A DNA stretch of 64,000 nt from Leishmania martiniquensis (lineage: Eukaryota; Euglenozoa; Kinetoplastea; Trypanosomatida; Trypanosomatidae), in the NCBI RefSeq assembly GCF_017916325.1, contig NC_090160.1:135001-199000 (forward strand), written 5' to 3'. Of this stretch, positions 8,733-20,200 are shown in pieces; within the stretch, counting starts at the first letter, position 1, and the number at the start of each line of letters is the position of its first letter. The notes under the pieces were generated by a model, which worked only from the letters and a program-made list of their open reading frames with translations, did not search any database and was not told the DNA's origin. The position numbers and the translations under genes are program-made.

Positions 8733-11700
8733 TCCGCGAGTTGTGCTGGTGCAGCCCTTTTTACTAAAGCAAAGACGGGAAGGAAAGATGCGCCAGAGCA
8801 CGTATGGCGAGAGAAGAATGGAGGGGGGAGAGGGAGGGGGGTCACAAAGTGGCGGCAGCAGCAGCAGCACCGCTTAGACGCTTTCGCTTATGATCTTGCG
8901 CCGCTCGCGCAGTTCTCTCCTGCCTTTTCGGTGTATGAAGTCAGGAAGAGAAGCGCGCAGTCATCCGAAGATGAAGCGGCAACAAGAGTACAGAGAGAGA
9001 GAGAAGGCGACGATAAGGAAAGATGTGCTCGTGTACAGGGCCGACGGGAGCGAGCTCCGCGGAGATCGCGCGTCGATCGAGGCAAAGGCTACTGAGCGAA
9101 AGCAAAAACCACGAGGGGGGCGCCTCTCTGAGAAGGAAGAGCGTGAAGTGGGAAGGAGAGTGGATGTGCGCGAGTGCATCTTGCATCACAGCTGCCCACT
9201 GCCGCTGGAGGAAAAAGCCACCCTCATCGGACCACGGCGAGAGAGTGATGCAAGTGGCAAGTCAAGAGATAAGAGAGAGTGCTTGAGTGCGTGCGCGGAG
9301 CAGCTCACGCGTCAGCACCTCCGTTACTTGGCACGCCCGCTGATGAGATCCAAAGTCATGCAGCGGCCCGCTACGCTAACGGTGCTCGATTACCTCTGTG
9401 GCCACCCCCTGCAGCGCGCTATGCTAGAGAGGTGGGGCGCAAGATTAGGCAGTGGAACGCCGAGAGGAGCAAGCGCCAGCGCTAACGTGCACTCCACCAC
9501 CACCACCACCAGTCGAGGCTTCGCCTTCTTTGGACGCGAGCCTGAGTCGAGGGGTTACCTGCGAGCCCTCGTCCATCCTTTCCTCTTTTTTCTTTGCCCC
9601 ATCCTTCAAGCCAAGAGGTTACCACAGCACCGCGGCACCAGCATGCACACAAAAACCTGAGCCTGAGCATGTCCGCTACTTTTCGTCCACCCCACGCACA
9701 CACCCTTAGAGATGCACCGCATGAGCACGCCGCAGGTGCACACTTGCGTGCCATGCAAGCCCACTTCGCCACCTGATGGGACACGGTATCTCACCCATCT
9801 GTCCTCCCCCCCGCGGCCCTCCGCTCTCGTTTGCTTTGGTCACAGCCACACACCCCCTCCCCCACTCCCCTTCGATAGGGCTACGCGTGGATAACGTCAA
9901 CGGTCGTGCGCCACCCCGTGACGCACTCATCAGCGTGCTCGCGGCGTTCCCTCTGTCCGCTGCCCGCACAGCATACTTGCTCTTCTGTGCTGTGACGGCC
10001 TCGACCCCCACAAGCAGCACCCTCATGCGTTCTTAGCCCGAGAGTCGAGGTCTGCGGACCACTGCTGTATCGTGAGAGCTCCCCCCCCCATTGAGGCGAT
10101 GAGCAGTTGCGTTCCACCACAACCTCTGCATTCACGGCTCCTCGAGGCAGCGTCTCACGGCCTCACAATACCGCTGATGCCACACGAAGTGGAAGCAGTC
10201 GCCTCCCGTTGTAGAAGCGCTCCCCTTCCCACGTCAAGGAAACCCCTTCACTGCGTACCCTCCCGCAACAAAGGCTACCAAAGCCATTGGAGCCACATCG
10301 GCGGTAGCGCAGTCGCGCTGTGGTTCATTCACACAGCGATGCAGGCCGCTGAGAGAGAGTCACGTTTTCGTCGAACGAAGAAGATGTGGGGCAGGGCGGC
10401 GCGCCGTCTGCAGCAGCGCTTCGCCGGATGCGTCTAAGAGGACCCCGCGAGGTACGAGATAGCTGCAGGTTCACAGCCCGGACCCTCTCGATCGCCTTGC
10501 TGCTGGCACAGCTGAAAGTAACCCTCCCCTGGCCTATTCGAGCTACCGCAGAGAGAGAGGATGATGCCGATCGAATGGTGTGTACGGTGAAGGGGGTTGG
10601 TTCAGTCTCTACAACTGCGCTCGCGGTTGCATGCCTTGCAGTCACGCTCCACTGGGCGCGGGCGGGCTGAGCGCCGCATTGGTGCCGCTGGTGGCGGAAT
10701 CGCAAGACAAAAGCTGCTGAACGCCTCGCTCGACAGCAGAACAACACGGCAGGGCGCATCCGCACCGACTCTCCGAGGGAACCACACCACCATCAACTCC
10801 TGGAGGATCGACAGCAGTGAAGACCAAGCGATTTGTGCCACACCTACAAGCACCTTTCGAATGGGGCCGTTGGTGTGTGAGCGGCGCGCTCTACTCGCTT
10901 GAGCCCCTCCGCTGCTACTCGTCCCGCTGCTTCAGTGAGGCTGACGGATGCCGCCTGATATGCATACAGTCGCGGGCATGTCAGCACACCCTGCGTCGCT
11001 GCATGCTTGGGCACGTTCATTGGCGCTTCCCAAATCCTCATCTCAGCTCACCCACCCCTGCAGGTCCATCGGATGGCTGCAGCGGCCAGGTCCAGAGTGG
11101 CTGGATCGTGCGGCACCATGGGCGTGTCCCCCAGTGCGCCAATGCGCTGACTTCGGTGATACGCCAAGGCCTTGCCTTAGAGGCTGGCCACCGACATGTG
11201 GACCGTTTAGACGACGTCACGCGTATTGAATGACAGCATCATGCGCACCACTGCGTCGCTTGAGCTGTTCAGGTCGCTCAAGTAGAGCGGGCATGGGCCG
11301 AGAATGACTGCCATAGAGGTCAAGCGGCCATCTGCGAGGCGAGAGTCATGAGCTCCCCCCTTCAGCTCAGCAAGAGCTGAAGAGTTTGATGCACTGCTGT
11401 TGACTTACAACCACACGACCCACGGCGCTTCCGTCTTCATCTGATCTTGCGTTCACCGGTATACCTGCCACTGGTGCGCCCGCATGTGTCTCTCCACGGT
11501 GAGGTACGTCACGGTTCCTCTCCCCCTCCCGCCCTCAATTTCTTCTTCAGGCTGCCTCGGCGCTGTGAGGGCTGCTACCAAGGCACTTCTTCGGTCACCG
11601 ACTCCCTCGCTCTCCGAGTAACCCGACGTACTTGGCTGCCATCGCTCGTTGTCTCTGTCGGGGGGGGGTGATGAAGGGTCAAGAGAGGCATTGAGCCATT

Positions 11701-12276
11701 CCCCGTTGGTGTGGTGTGGGCCCTTGACGGGCAAGGGCGAGTGCCTGCACTAGGTGCGTGGTGTTTGTGTGCGCGCTTTATCACTGGGGTCTTGTCCGAT
11801 CAAGGAAGAGGGCGCAGAGAGGCGGTGGACGCAGGAAGCCATGCATGTTGGAGCGGGCATGGCGGCTTCCGTGAGAGTACCTTGGCGCAGCCCTGTCCTG
11901 AACCTCTCGAGGAGATGATACGGCTCTCGTCGGGTTGCCACGCCGGCGTCTAGAGAAGCCCTGGAAATGTGTACGCGAACAGTGGCTTCACCACACTAGC
12001 GGAGATTCGAATGACGAAAGCACAACGGCACCCAACTGCCACCCCAACGACAACAACAGCGACACGAGAACGCGTCGACTATAAGCATCACACACCCCTC
12101 GCTCGCCTCACCCAAGTAACCGATGCAGCAGCCACGCCGCTCACGTCGCGCCGTGAGGCTCAAGTGCTGCAAAAGGGCCATGAATGTGTCTTCCATCGTG
12201 TGCGCCTGTGCACAAATGTGTGTGTGTGGCTCCTTTTTTTTTCGCGCCTCGCACGGTTTTCTTTCTCGCGCACCCT
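8733..12276. other. Long complex spacer 3' of the type I membrane protein gene
   Basis: 3.5 kb with no supported minus-strand gene. Unlike most spacers here, 9.3-12.2 kb is of ordinary complexity rather than purine tracts, so it may hold decayed retroposon or gene remnants. A + strand open frame at 8890-9660 (256 codons, ATG start) has third-position GC near 77 percent in the parts I counted, but no splice signal and no known domain. Around 11.0-11.3 kb the minus strand has GC-rich sequence vaguely like that at 42.7 kb. Confidence 0.5.
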
Positions 12277-15057
12277 TTACGAATTGTGAACTGCGATGTC
12301 CGCTGCGTTGGCGCCTCGTCCACGACGATTGCCGCCGCGCTTGATAGAGATCAAAATATAGCCGGCAATGCCTGCAAGCAGCCCCAAGTATGCGAACAAG
12401 AACGTCAGCCTCTCACGCACGCTCACGGGCTTCATTTGGTTGCCCTCCCCGCCTGCGGCGGAGGAGGACGCCGATGAATCGTCGATGTGGTGATCGTGCG
12501 AGTCTCCAGTGTCGCTGCTGTCCGTGCCGCACACATGAATTACCTTGGTAATTTTGTTCTTGCACAGGCACTGGCCGTTGTTGCATAATTGGGAAGAGCA
12601 GCTTGCGCATGAGGTCATGGCGAGCGACACTGGAGACAGAGCCACTATCGACGGCGTTGCTTCCACGCTCCTACCGTCGAGCGTCGCGTAAATCAGGTAC
12701 GGCGTCTGCTCCTCACCTGCCGGCAGGCCAAGGACAAAGTCTGGCAAAGCCACCTCGTACGCCGTCGCCACTGAAGGCCGCGCCGTCACGCGACGCAGCA
12801 GGTGAAGCGACGACTGCACTGCACCGCCTCCCGAAGCTGGCGTTGCGCTCTCGTAGATGTCGATGACGATCAGTTCACCTGGTCGGAATCGTCCTTGCAG
12901 CAGGAGCATTACCCCCGTTAAATTGGGTGGGACCGCGTCGGCGCTCACTTTGTAGAAAAGGTATTTGATGAGTTGCGGCAACGGCGACTCTGCGGCCGAG
13001 ACAAAGAAAGCACGGGGCTGCGCAGCCCTCGCTGTGGGGCCGAGGGAGGCGTCGAGCACCTCCCATGGTTGCCTGTAGCGGTTCAGCGGGCCGATGCCGA
13101 CCGACGCCGCGCCGCCGAGCTTCGCCTCCACATTTGCGGGAAAGGGCATGGACGCCCACTCGGCGCTGTGGTGGGAGGTCGCAAGGGAGGCGAACGCGCC
13201 AGCCGGAGCGGCAGCCATGGAAAAAGAGAATGCGGCGCCTTCCATGTCCGATGGCACGAAGCCTCCGCAGGCCTCCTGTGGGATGGCAGCCAAGCTGGAG
13301 AACGGCTGCGCCACGTCATGCAAGTACTCACTCGTCGCGGCGGTGGCGGCGCGACCATCGGAGGAGCTGAAAGGCACCTCGTAGAGCGTGTCGCTGAAGT
13401 AGCCGTACAGCTTGTACCACCCCGCGATAGGCACCCGAAAGGCGAGATCGGTGAAGCCGCCGGTACTGGGCTCGACAAGTGGCGACCTGGCACCGTGGGT
13501 AGCGAAATGGGTCCCCTCATAGACAACCTCAGGGAGCACGCGGGTGTCTTCGCAGCTGTAGTCATCGCGCACTAGGTGCTGCGCGCCGGCATCGGCGTGG
13601 AAGCCTTTCACTTGAATGGTGGCGGGCCGAAACGTGTAGACCTGCGCCGCCATTGGGGTCGGGGTCACCACCTTCCACGACGTCGCCAGTACCATCGCGC
13701 GGCCCGTTTCATTGCGGAGGTTCAAGAGGACGCCGCGGTGCTGCATGTCCGACTGAATTGCCGCGCCGAAGCCTGTCATGCACACCGTCAGGATTGGGCT
13801 AGCAGGATTTGTGGGAAGCAGCCCTGCGGAGTAGAAGTAAGGGCCTGAGGCGAGCTGCCGCTTGAGCGTCATGATGCATGATGGACGCACCGGCGCACTC
13901 GTCGTGGCGCAGTCGAGGGTCGCCAAAAAGTGCGGCGTGGCTGCCGTTCCCTGAGGGTATAGGAAGCATGCGCACGTGGCGCGTCGGCTGTCCAGTTTGA
14001 GGGGGTCCAGCGAGTGGGCCATGGCGTGCACCTCCATCGTGGCGGGCGCCTCGATCGGCTTCGTCCGAAAGACGCCGTACGCAAGCACGCCCTCAGGCTC
14101 CGAGGAGCGGGTCATGTTGGGAATACGTGCTCCGCCGCTGACCGAGGCGGAGACGAACCACGATGTCGCGAGGCTACCCGGCAGCACGTTGGAAAGGTTG
14201 AGCTCCATCAGTAGCGAGAGCGCGATAGCTGGAAAGTCGTCGCCGCACGCAGAGGTAAAGGTCCAGGCCGGCATTGGTACAGCGACCAACCGCAGGACCG
14301 CCGTAGTTGTGCGCGTCGCCTGCAACCCGTCTGCGTAGGTGCACGTTACTGTGTACGCGCCAGGCGCACTGAGAACAACGGAGAACACTTCCTCCGCCAG
14401 CGAGCCCTGCATCACGGCATCACGGTACACGGATAGCGGCACCGGCGCCCCGAGCGGCGCCGCGCAAGTGACGTTGACGGGGCGATGGTGAGCGATGGAA
14501 GGGTTGAGTGAACTGGTCGGCGGCACCGCTGGCGCCACCTCGTAGACGACCCTCTGCGCCGACTCGATGTCCTTCAGGTGGAGCGCGCAGATGTCAAGCT
14601 CGCTGGTGCCGGTGGCAGTCCATGGGAAGAGAAGCGGGCTCAGTGGCACCCAGTTGGAGGACTGATACACGTACATGTAGCACGTCGCTGGCGGCTGCGG
14701 GTCGTTGACGAGCACGGCCAAGCTGCCGACATAGGTGCCGAAGGGCGGGTAGACGCTCAGTGGTGGTGCCGTCACGCTGATCGTGTAGCTGGCGGGCACC
14801 GAGTAAGTGCTGCTCACCACCGCGACAAGGCTCGTGGGCTGCGTCTGGCGCGGAATGCCGCCCTCAGTCACGTTCATCAGGCCGCGGTAGACCTGCCCAT
14901 CAGGACGGTAGTAAACCCCTGTGTTGCTGCCACATGTGGAGTCGGCAGCGGCGGCGATAGCGGCGTGAACGGGCACTGCCGCCGCGCTGCAGATGAGGGA
15001 CACCACAACAGCAGCTACAAGGCGCACCGTGCCAGGCGCAGGCGCATGAGTGCACAT
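12277..15057 (-). CDS. Large type I membrane protein, unknown function
   Basis: A 926-residue predicted surface or endomembrane protein. From the ATG at 15055-15057 it has a signal peptide (hydrophobic core about 12-28, Ala-rich cleavage region near 33). A long ectodomain contains several N-glycosylation sequons (NVT, NLS, NMT, NLT, NET) and many Ala/Pro/Val beta-like stretches. Near the C-terminus lies a small Cys-rich EGF-like knot (CASCSSQLC, then CNNGQCLC in overlap), followed by an Asp/His/Ser-rich stalk. A transmembrane helix follows (LTFLFAYLGLLAGIAGYILI, about 884-905), then a short basic tail with Arg/Gly. The open frame continues 22 codons upstream but starts at a TTG, and a splice-like signal lies in that stretch, so the later ATG is used. 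No family is recognised; the architecture fits an adhesion, receptor or secretory-pathway protein. Confidence 0.78.
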   Translation of the reverse strand: MCTHAPAPGTVRLVAAVVVSLICSAAAVPVHAAIAAAADSTCGSNTGVYYRPDGQVYRGLMNVTEGGIPRQTQPTSLVAVVSSTYSVPASYTISVTAPPLSVYPPFGTYVGSLAVLVNDPQPPATCYMYVYQSSNWVPLSPLLFPWTATGTSELDICALHLKDIESAQRVVYEVAPAVPPTSSLNPSIAHHRPVNVTCAAPLGAPVPLSVYRDAVMQGSLAEEVFSVVLSAPGAYTVTCTYADGLQATRTTTAVLRLVAVPMPAWTFTSACGDDFPAIALSLLMELNLSNVLPGSLATSWFVSASVSGGARIPNMTRSSEPEGVLAYGVFRTKPIEAPATMEVHAMAHSLDPLKLDSRRATCACFLYPQGTAATPHFLATLDCATTSAPVRPSCIMTLKRQLASGPYFYSAGLLPTNPASPILTVCMTGFGAAIQSDMQHRGVLLNLRNETGRAMVLATSWKVVTPTPMAAQVYTFRPATIQVKGFHADAGAQHLVRDDYSCEDTRVLPEVVYEGTHFATHGARSPLVEPSTGGFTDLAFRVPIAGWYKLYGYFSDTLYEVPFSSSDGRAATAATSEYLHDVAQPFSSLAAIPQEACGGFVPSDMEGAAFSFSMAAAPAGAFASLATSHHSAEWASMPFPANVEAKLGGAASVGIGPLNRYRQPWEVLDASLGPTARAAQPRAFFVSAAESPLPQLIKYLFYKVSADAVPPNLTGVMLLLQGRFRPGELIVIDIYESATPASGGGAVQSSLHLLRRVTARPSVATAYEVALPDFVLGLPAGEEQTPYLIYATLDGRSVEATPSIVALSPVSLAMTSCASCSSQLCNNGQCLCKNKITKVIHVCGTDSSDTGDSHDHHIDDSSASSSAAGGEGNQMKPVSVRERLTFLFAYLGLLAGIAGYILISIKRGGNRRGRGANAADIAVHNS

Positions 15058-17270
15058 GGCTCTTCGATAATTTCTGAAATTGACCGTAAACACACCCGCA
15101 CGCAGACTTACCGCAGAAGGCAAGACACAGCCAGGGGAGAGAGAGACGAAGGGGCGGGGGCGAGAAGAGGATAACAGCGCGACGGTATCGACAGATAGGG
15201 ACGCTTAGGGGGTACAACGAGAACCACAGCGCCGCCAAGCGACACACTCAACTCCTGCTTGTTTTTGTGGCACGTTCTCTTGCCCGCCAGCACACCGAGA
15301 GAGGGAAAGAGAAGAGGGAGGAAGCACGGCTGCCTCAGAGGAGCGCGTAAATAAATGAATATTTATAGAGAAAGAGAGGGAACACTCAGGCGCGCCGCCA
15401 CTGTAGCCACAAGACCCGCACAAGAGCGCCGACACCGAGGAAAGAGAGAGGCGCAGCGAGCGGTCGTGTGCAGGGCGGGGGGGAGAGGTGAGGGAAGGAG
15501 AGAGGGGAAGGGGGGTGGCAGAAGAGGGCAAAAGCGCCTTTCCTCGGTGCACCGTGGCGCGTTCACGGGAGGAGGGGCGAAACAGAGAATGACGCTAACA
15601 CCTGTGACGGAGGAGCGGTAGCCGAAACGAAGCGGGTTAGGACGAAAAGGGTGGGGGAGGGAGAAAGAGAGACAGACAGAAACGGCGGGCGAAAGGGATG
15701 CAATACACCCTTGCGTGTAGTATAGAGAGAGTGAGAGCGCGTGGTAGCCAACGAAGGCAAGAGAGAGAGAGCCTAAGGAAGAGGGCAGTGTGCGATACGT
15801 CGTGCGTTGTTCGTATGCGTATATGGCTGCGGATGCTGGGGAGGGTACAAACGCCCGGTCTCTACAAGTATGTGGATGCGGAAAGCTACGGCTATCGACA
15901 ATGTGGGGATGCAGCGGGCGAGTAGTGCTGAAGTTGTACACCTAAGCAAACAAATCTGACGTAAAATTAAAAAACGCACAGACAGAGGGAGAGAGCGTGT
16001 TTTCGATGCACTCACACACTCACAAACGCCGTCCGTACACCCGTCACGCGTGTGCCCGTCGGCGCGGGAGCTTTCGGCAGGAAACAAAAAGCAGAGAGAG
16101 AGCAGCGTGTCTGGCAATGTGTTTGTTGGCGGATAGACGTCCGACTGACACGTTGCACAGCACAGCCTCTCGTCTCTCTCTCTTTGTTTCACGTTACTCC
16201 GGCTTTGTTACGCCAATGCCTCGTCTGCCACTCGCGCGTAGATGCGTACTATCCCATTCATACACTTACACAGAGACACGCTTATCCACGCACATAAATA
16301 CAAGCGCAGGCACGCACCCGCGCGCCTCGTCACACACAGCTGTGACAGACGAATCGTGGGCCGACCTTACACTTTAAACGCAGCGAAGAGGATGCACGTG
16401 GGGGGAAAGCCTCAAGCAACTGCACGATCCACTACACAGGTGAGGGGCGAATGAAGATGAGACAAGAACAGAAAGAGGCCCCCAAATGGGCACGAGCAGG
16501 AGGCCTGTATGGGTAGGCACGCACAACCCCCCCCGACCCCTCTTTGCGTGGGCTTGCCCGATTGCGCGATAAAGGGGTGCGATAGAGAAGCTGAGAGAGA
16601 AATATCGATGCTCCTGTGGGGATACATTGGAATGAGCACGTATCCGAATATGTGCGTGGGTGCGCAGCATGAAAAGGTAAAGGCAGTGAGGAAGAGAGAG
16701 AGGGGGGCGCACAAATGTAATACATAGATATATATATATTCACATACGATGTGGTGGTGTCCAGCATCAGACGGCCATAGAGGCCATCGCTACCCCACAT
16801 TATCCTGCCGATGTGGGCGCGGAGGTGATGAAGTGGCGAAAAAGAGGAAGCTTTCCCTCGATGACGGGCAGGAGGTCACACTTGTACTCGATGAGGATTG
16901 CGCCACGGAATACTATTCGCTGTCTGTGCCACAACTGCCCGGGGAGAAGAAGCGCTCCAAGACCGTTTCATTGCCAAATCAAGCAGGCGACCACGATCAG
17001 CAGAGGAGGTCCAAAGATGCTCTGTCCCTTAGCTGTGTGTCTGAGGCACACATCGATGCAAGAAGCAATGGAGCGCCGCTTTCAGAGCAGGCGCGGATGG
17101 GCGCCGATGATGAGGATAGCTCATCAGCCCACTCCGAGACAGCGTAGGAAGGTGGACCGTCATAAGAGGCAGTCACACATGCACAATCACTCGCGCGCCC
17201 TCGCTGTCGAGCTGAGGGATGAGGGGGGGATGTTGAGTTGAAGGAAAGAGTTGAGAGAAGAGGCCCTAGG
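15058..17270. other. Spacer between the 1702-residue gene and the type I membrane protein gene
   Basis: 2.2 kb. A strong purine tract on the + strand at about 15133-15175 gives a pyrimidine tract in the transcript, and the nearest following AG (near 15107) gives a plausible leader of about 50 nt in which the ATG at 15057 is the first ATG. There are GA-rich and CA-rich tracts, and an (AT)n run near 16727-16740. A + strand frame at 16749-17147 (132 codons) looks coding-like in part but has no splice signal and opposes all neighbours; see findings. Confidence 0.55.
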
Positions 17271-20200
17271 TCAAACAGACATGCGGGACGACTCCCACAG
17301 CGCCATCAAGTCCCGCTGCACCGCCCACTCGGACGAATCCTCTAGTGTCATCGCCGCCCTGGTGCGCTTGATCGTCTCTATGGCCGTGCGCGCGGACACA
17401 CCGAGACGGTCGCGCTCACTGCGTAATCCCAGCATCGATGGAGTGTGCTGCTCACCGGGTGCTGGACTGGAACCAGCGACTGCCCTTCCTCGGCATGGGG
17501 AGTGGCGTGGACGCGTCAACATCAGCCCCTCCGGGTTGCGGCGTTCCCGCCTCGAAAACTCTGCCGGAGACTCTGCCCTCCGCGCCGGCGTTTCAAGCAC
17601 TCCGTTGCCGCGCCGTCGTCCACGCCGCGACCTCTCCTCTCGCACGGCACCGCCACCGCCGCCGCAGTCGCGCTGGAGGTTGTCTGCCATGCGTGTCATA
17701 CAGACTTCCTGCCGCCGTATGTGGCCAGCGAGCACCTTCGCTTCCCCAAGAAGACTCGCCCTAATCAATCTTGAGAGCCCCGCAGCTTCCGCTGAATGTG
17801 CTGCCGCGTGTCTCAGTTGTACTGCGTGACGAGCAGTATCGTTTGCTTGCTGAGCTCCTTCGCCCGTCGCCGCCGTGCTTTCTACCTCAGGCAGGGCGAG
17901 AGGAGGTGTGCAACCTCGCCGCTGCACAGCCTGAGCCGCTTGCCGATGTCCCTCACAGCTCTTTAGCGGGCTCCATACTTCGCTCCATGCTTCTTCGCGG
18001 ACGCGCCACGACATACGCGCCTCCTGCCGCGCCACGTCCTCGGCTGCCTGCCGCTGCTCCTCGTGCACGTTTATCTCCCTCACGGCGCCCGTCAGCTCGC
18101 CCTCCAGCAGCTCCAGCGTCTCTGTCCACCGCTGCTGCAAGAGACTTACGGCGTGGCTAAGATGTCGCGCAGCGTTGATGAGGACGTTCGTCCGCCTGTG
18201 GGCTGTTTTCGTCAGCAGCGCGTCTCTGACGCGCTCAAGATCCTCACGCCTTCGCATCTCCGTCGAGGATGCTGCCGCACTCACGAGGCGGTTGTCCGCT
18301 GAGTGCGCTGTTTGGTGCCGTTGTTGTTGGCGCTGCTGGAGCTGCTGCTGGCGCGCGAAGCAAAGGCAGCGGCGTGCTGCAAACCCGCGGCCCGCCTCTT
18401 GGATGCTCCTCGCGGACGCGTCGTGCAGCTCCCTGCAGCACGACTGTATCGCTGCGACGGTAGAAGCCCCGATGAAAACGACGCTCACCCCAAGCACCGC
18501 TCCGCCATCGCCGCACTGGGGTACCCTCTCCACCGCCAGTAAGCACAGCTCACGGTAGCGCCCCTGGCTTTGTAGCTGACGTACTCGCTTCAGAAGCTTG
18601 GCGGCTGCCTCGTCAGGTGCCACTGGATGCGCGCGCAGCCACGACCTGCCCGCGAGACCTCTGGAGGTGACGTCGGTTACGGAGAGAAGGGCGCCGTCGC
18701 CCACACCATCCTCCCGGGACTCCTCCGCTGCCAAGCTGCTGGTCGCCACGCTACGTGGTGGCACTCTTGCAGACGGCGGCCATCGCGCGTAGGACGTTAG
18801 AAGCGGCACTGCGCAAGCCTTGGCAAACACCGACACCGGACACAGATGGCAGTGGCAGAGGCGCGACCACAAAAAGAGTGCCACGAGTAGCGGCTGACGC
18901 TCACGCAGGTACGCCGCCAAGACGTCGTCACGTGTCACTGCCACCTGTCCCGCAGGAGAGGAGGACACAGGCGCTTCGTGGGGGGGCACTCGCTCGAGGA
19001 AAAGGTGCACGCTTGGCGAGCCCCGCAAGTGCTGGCGGTGGTCCGCCTCACCAATGTCCAGCAACGTTTCCCACCGTGCGGGCTCCCGTGGAACGGGAAT
19101 GGCGAGCATGACATACAAGAAATCTGTCGTCGGAGTGATGGCAGGGCTGCCGCGGTGGCTCGCATCGACCTCCCTGTCGGCGATGGAGCTGCGGTTGCTG
19201 CGATGCAGCGCCAGTGTACACCTCAGGGCTTCGTGCACAGAGCACGGACAGATGAGGGAGGGTCCATTCATCGGCCCATCCCTCTCACGACCGCCGCCTA
19301 CATGCTGACGCTGGTGCGGCTCCACGCGCACGGCACGCCTCCCCCGGTCCTCGTCTGCGATGACCGTTGGAATAACAGACATGCACCATTTGCAGAAGCC
19401 ATGCAGCAGTCGCTGCATCGCTCGCGTGGTGCCCATCACGCAGAGGCGCGCGGCGGCGAAGATGTCGGAAGCAAGGCGACGGACGGAGAGCCGCAGAGGG
19501 GGGTGCAAGCCACCTGGAAAGGTGAGCAGAAGAGCCCCATCACCCGCGCTGATGTCGGCGGAGGCCGCGTCCTCCCACGTGCAGACAACTTCGGGTGAAT
19601 GTGCGGAAGCGTTGCCCGCCTCCACGGCTCTTGTCTGGCGCGCCGATGCCGCCAGCGCCTGAATCCTCTTCGTGAGGGCGTGCTGCACCTCGGCAAGTGA
19701 AGACAGGGGCGGCATCGCGGATGCATGGACTCCAATGCACCTCGACGCTACGCCTTCCAGAATAAGCGCCAGTTCCGCCAAGACAGGGATACCGCTCCCG
19801 ATACCAACGGATTCGTATGCACTGGCAGCTGCATGGGCAGCAACGATGGCGCCTCTCCCCGCCTGCTTCGTCGATGGCATCATGACCCGCGCCGAGACTT
19901 CACGTACCTCTGCCGCTACGACATCCACGCGAAGTGCTGCCGCAGTGGGCCCAGTCGACACAGCAGAGAGCTGATCAAGCCAGCTTCTCACCTCCAGGCC
20001 CACTCCTTCGCAGCATACCTCGCGTTGCAGTGCACCGATGAGCCTATCTCGCGCGTTCGCCGCGATATGAGAACGTACATAGGCGGCGTACCACGCCACG
20101 AGGCCATGTCCAGATGCCTCACGGCTCTCACAATGCTTGTCGGGCACGTGCGCACATTGTATTTGCGCTGTCGTGTCCTCGTCATCCGTAGTAGCGGCAA

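Noticed and set aside
10325..10765. 146-codon minus-strand frame in the 8.7-12.3 kb spacer
   Set aside because: Arg/Ala/Ser-rich with no domain; no splice signal could be recognised before it.
17461..17477. A hairpin resembling a tRNA T-arm (GCTGGTTCCAGTCCAGC on the minus strand)
   Set aside because: It lies inside the 1702-residue coding frame, the loop lacks the purine expected at the fourth position of the T-loop, and no acceptor, D-arm or anticodon arm could be placed around it.
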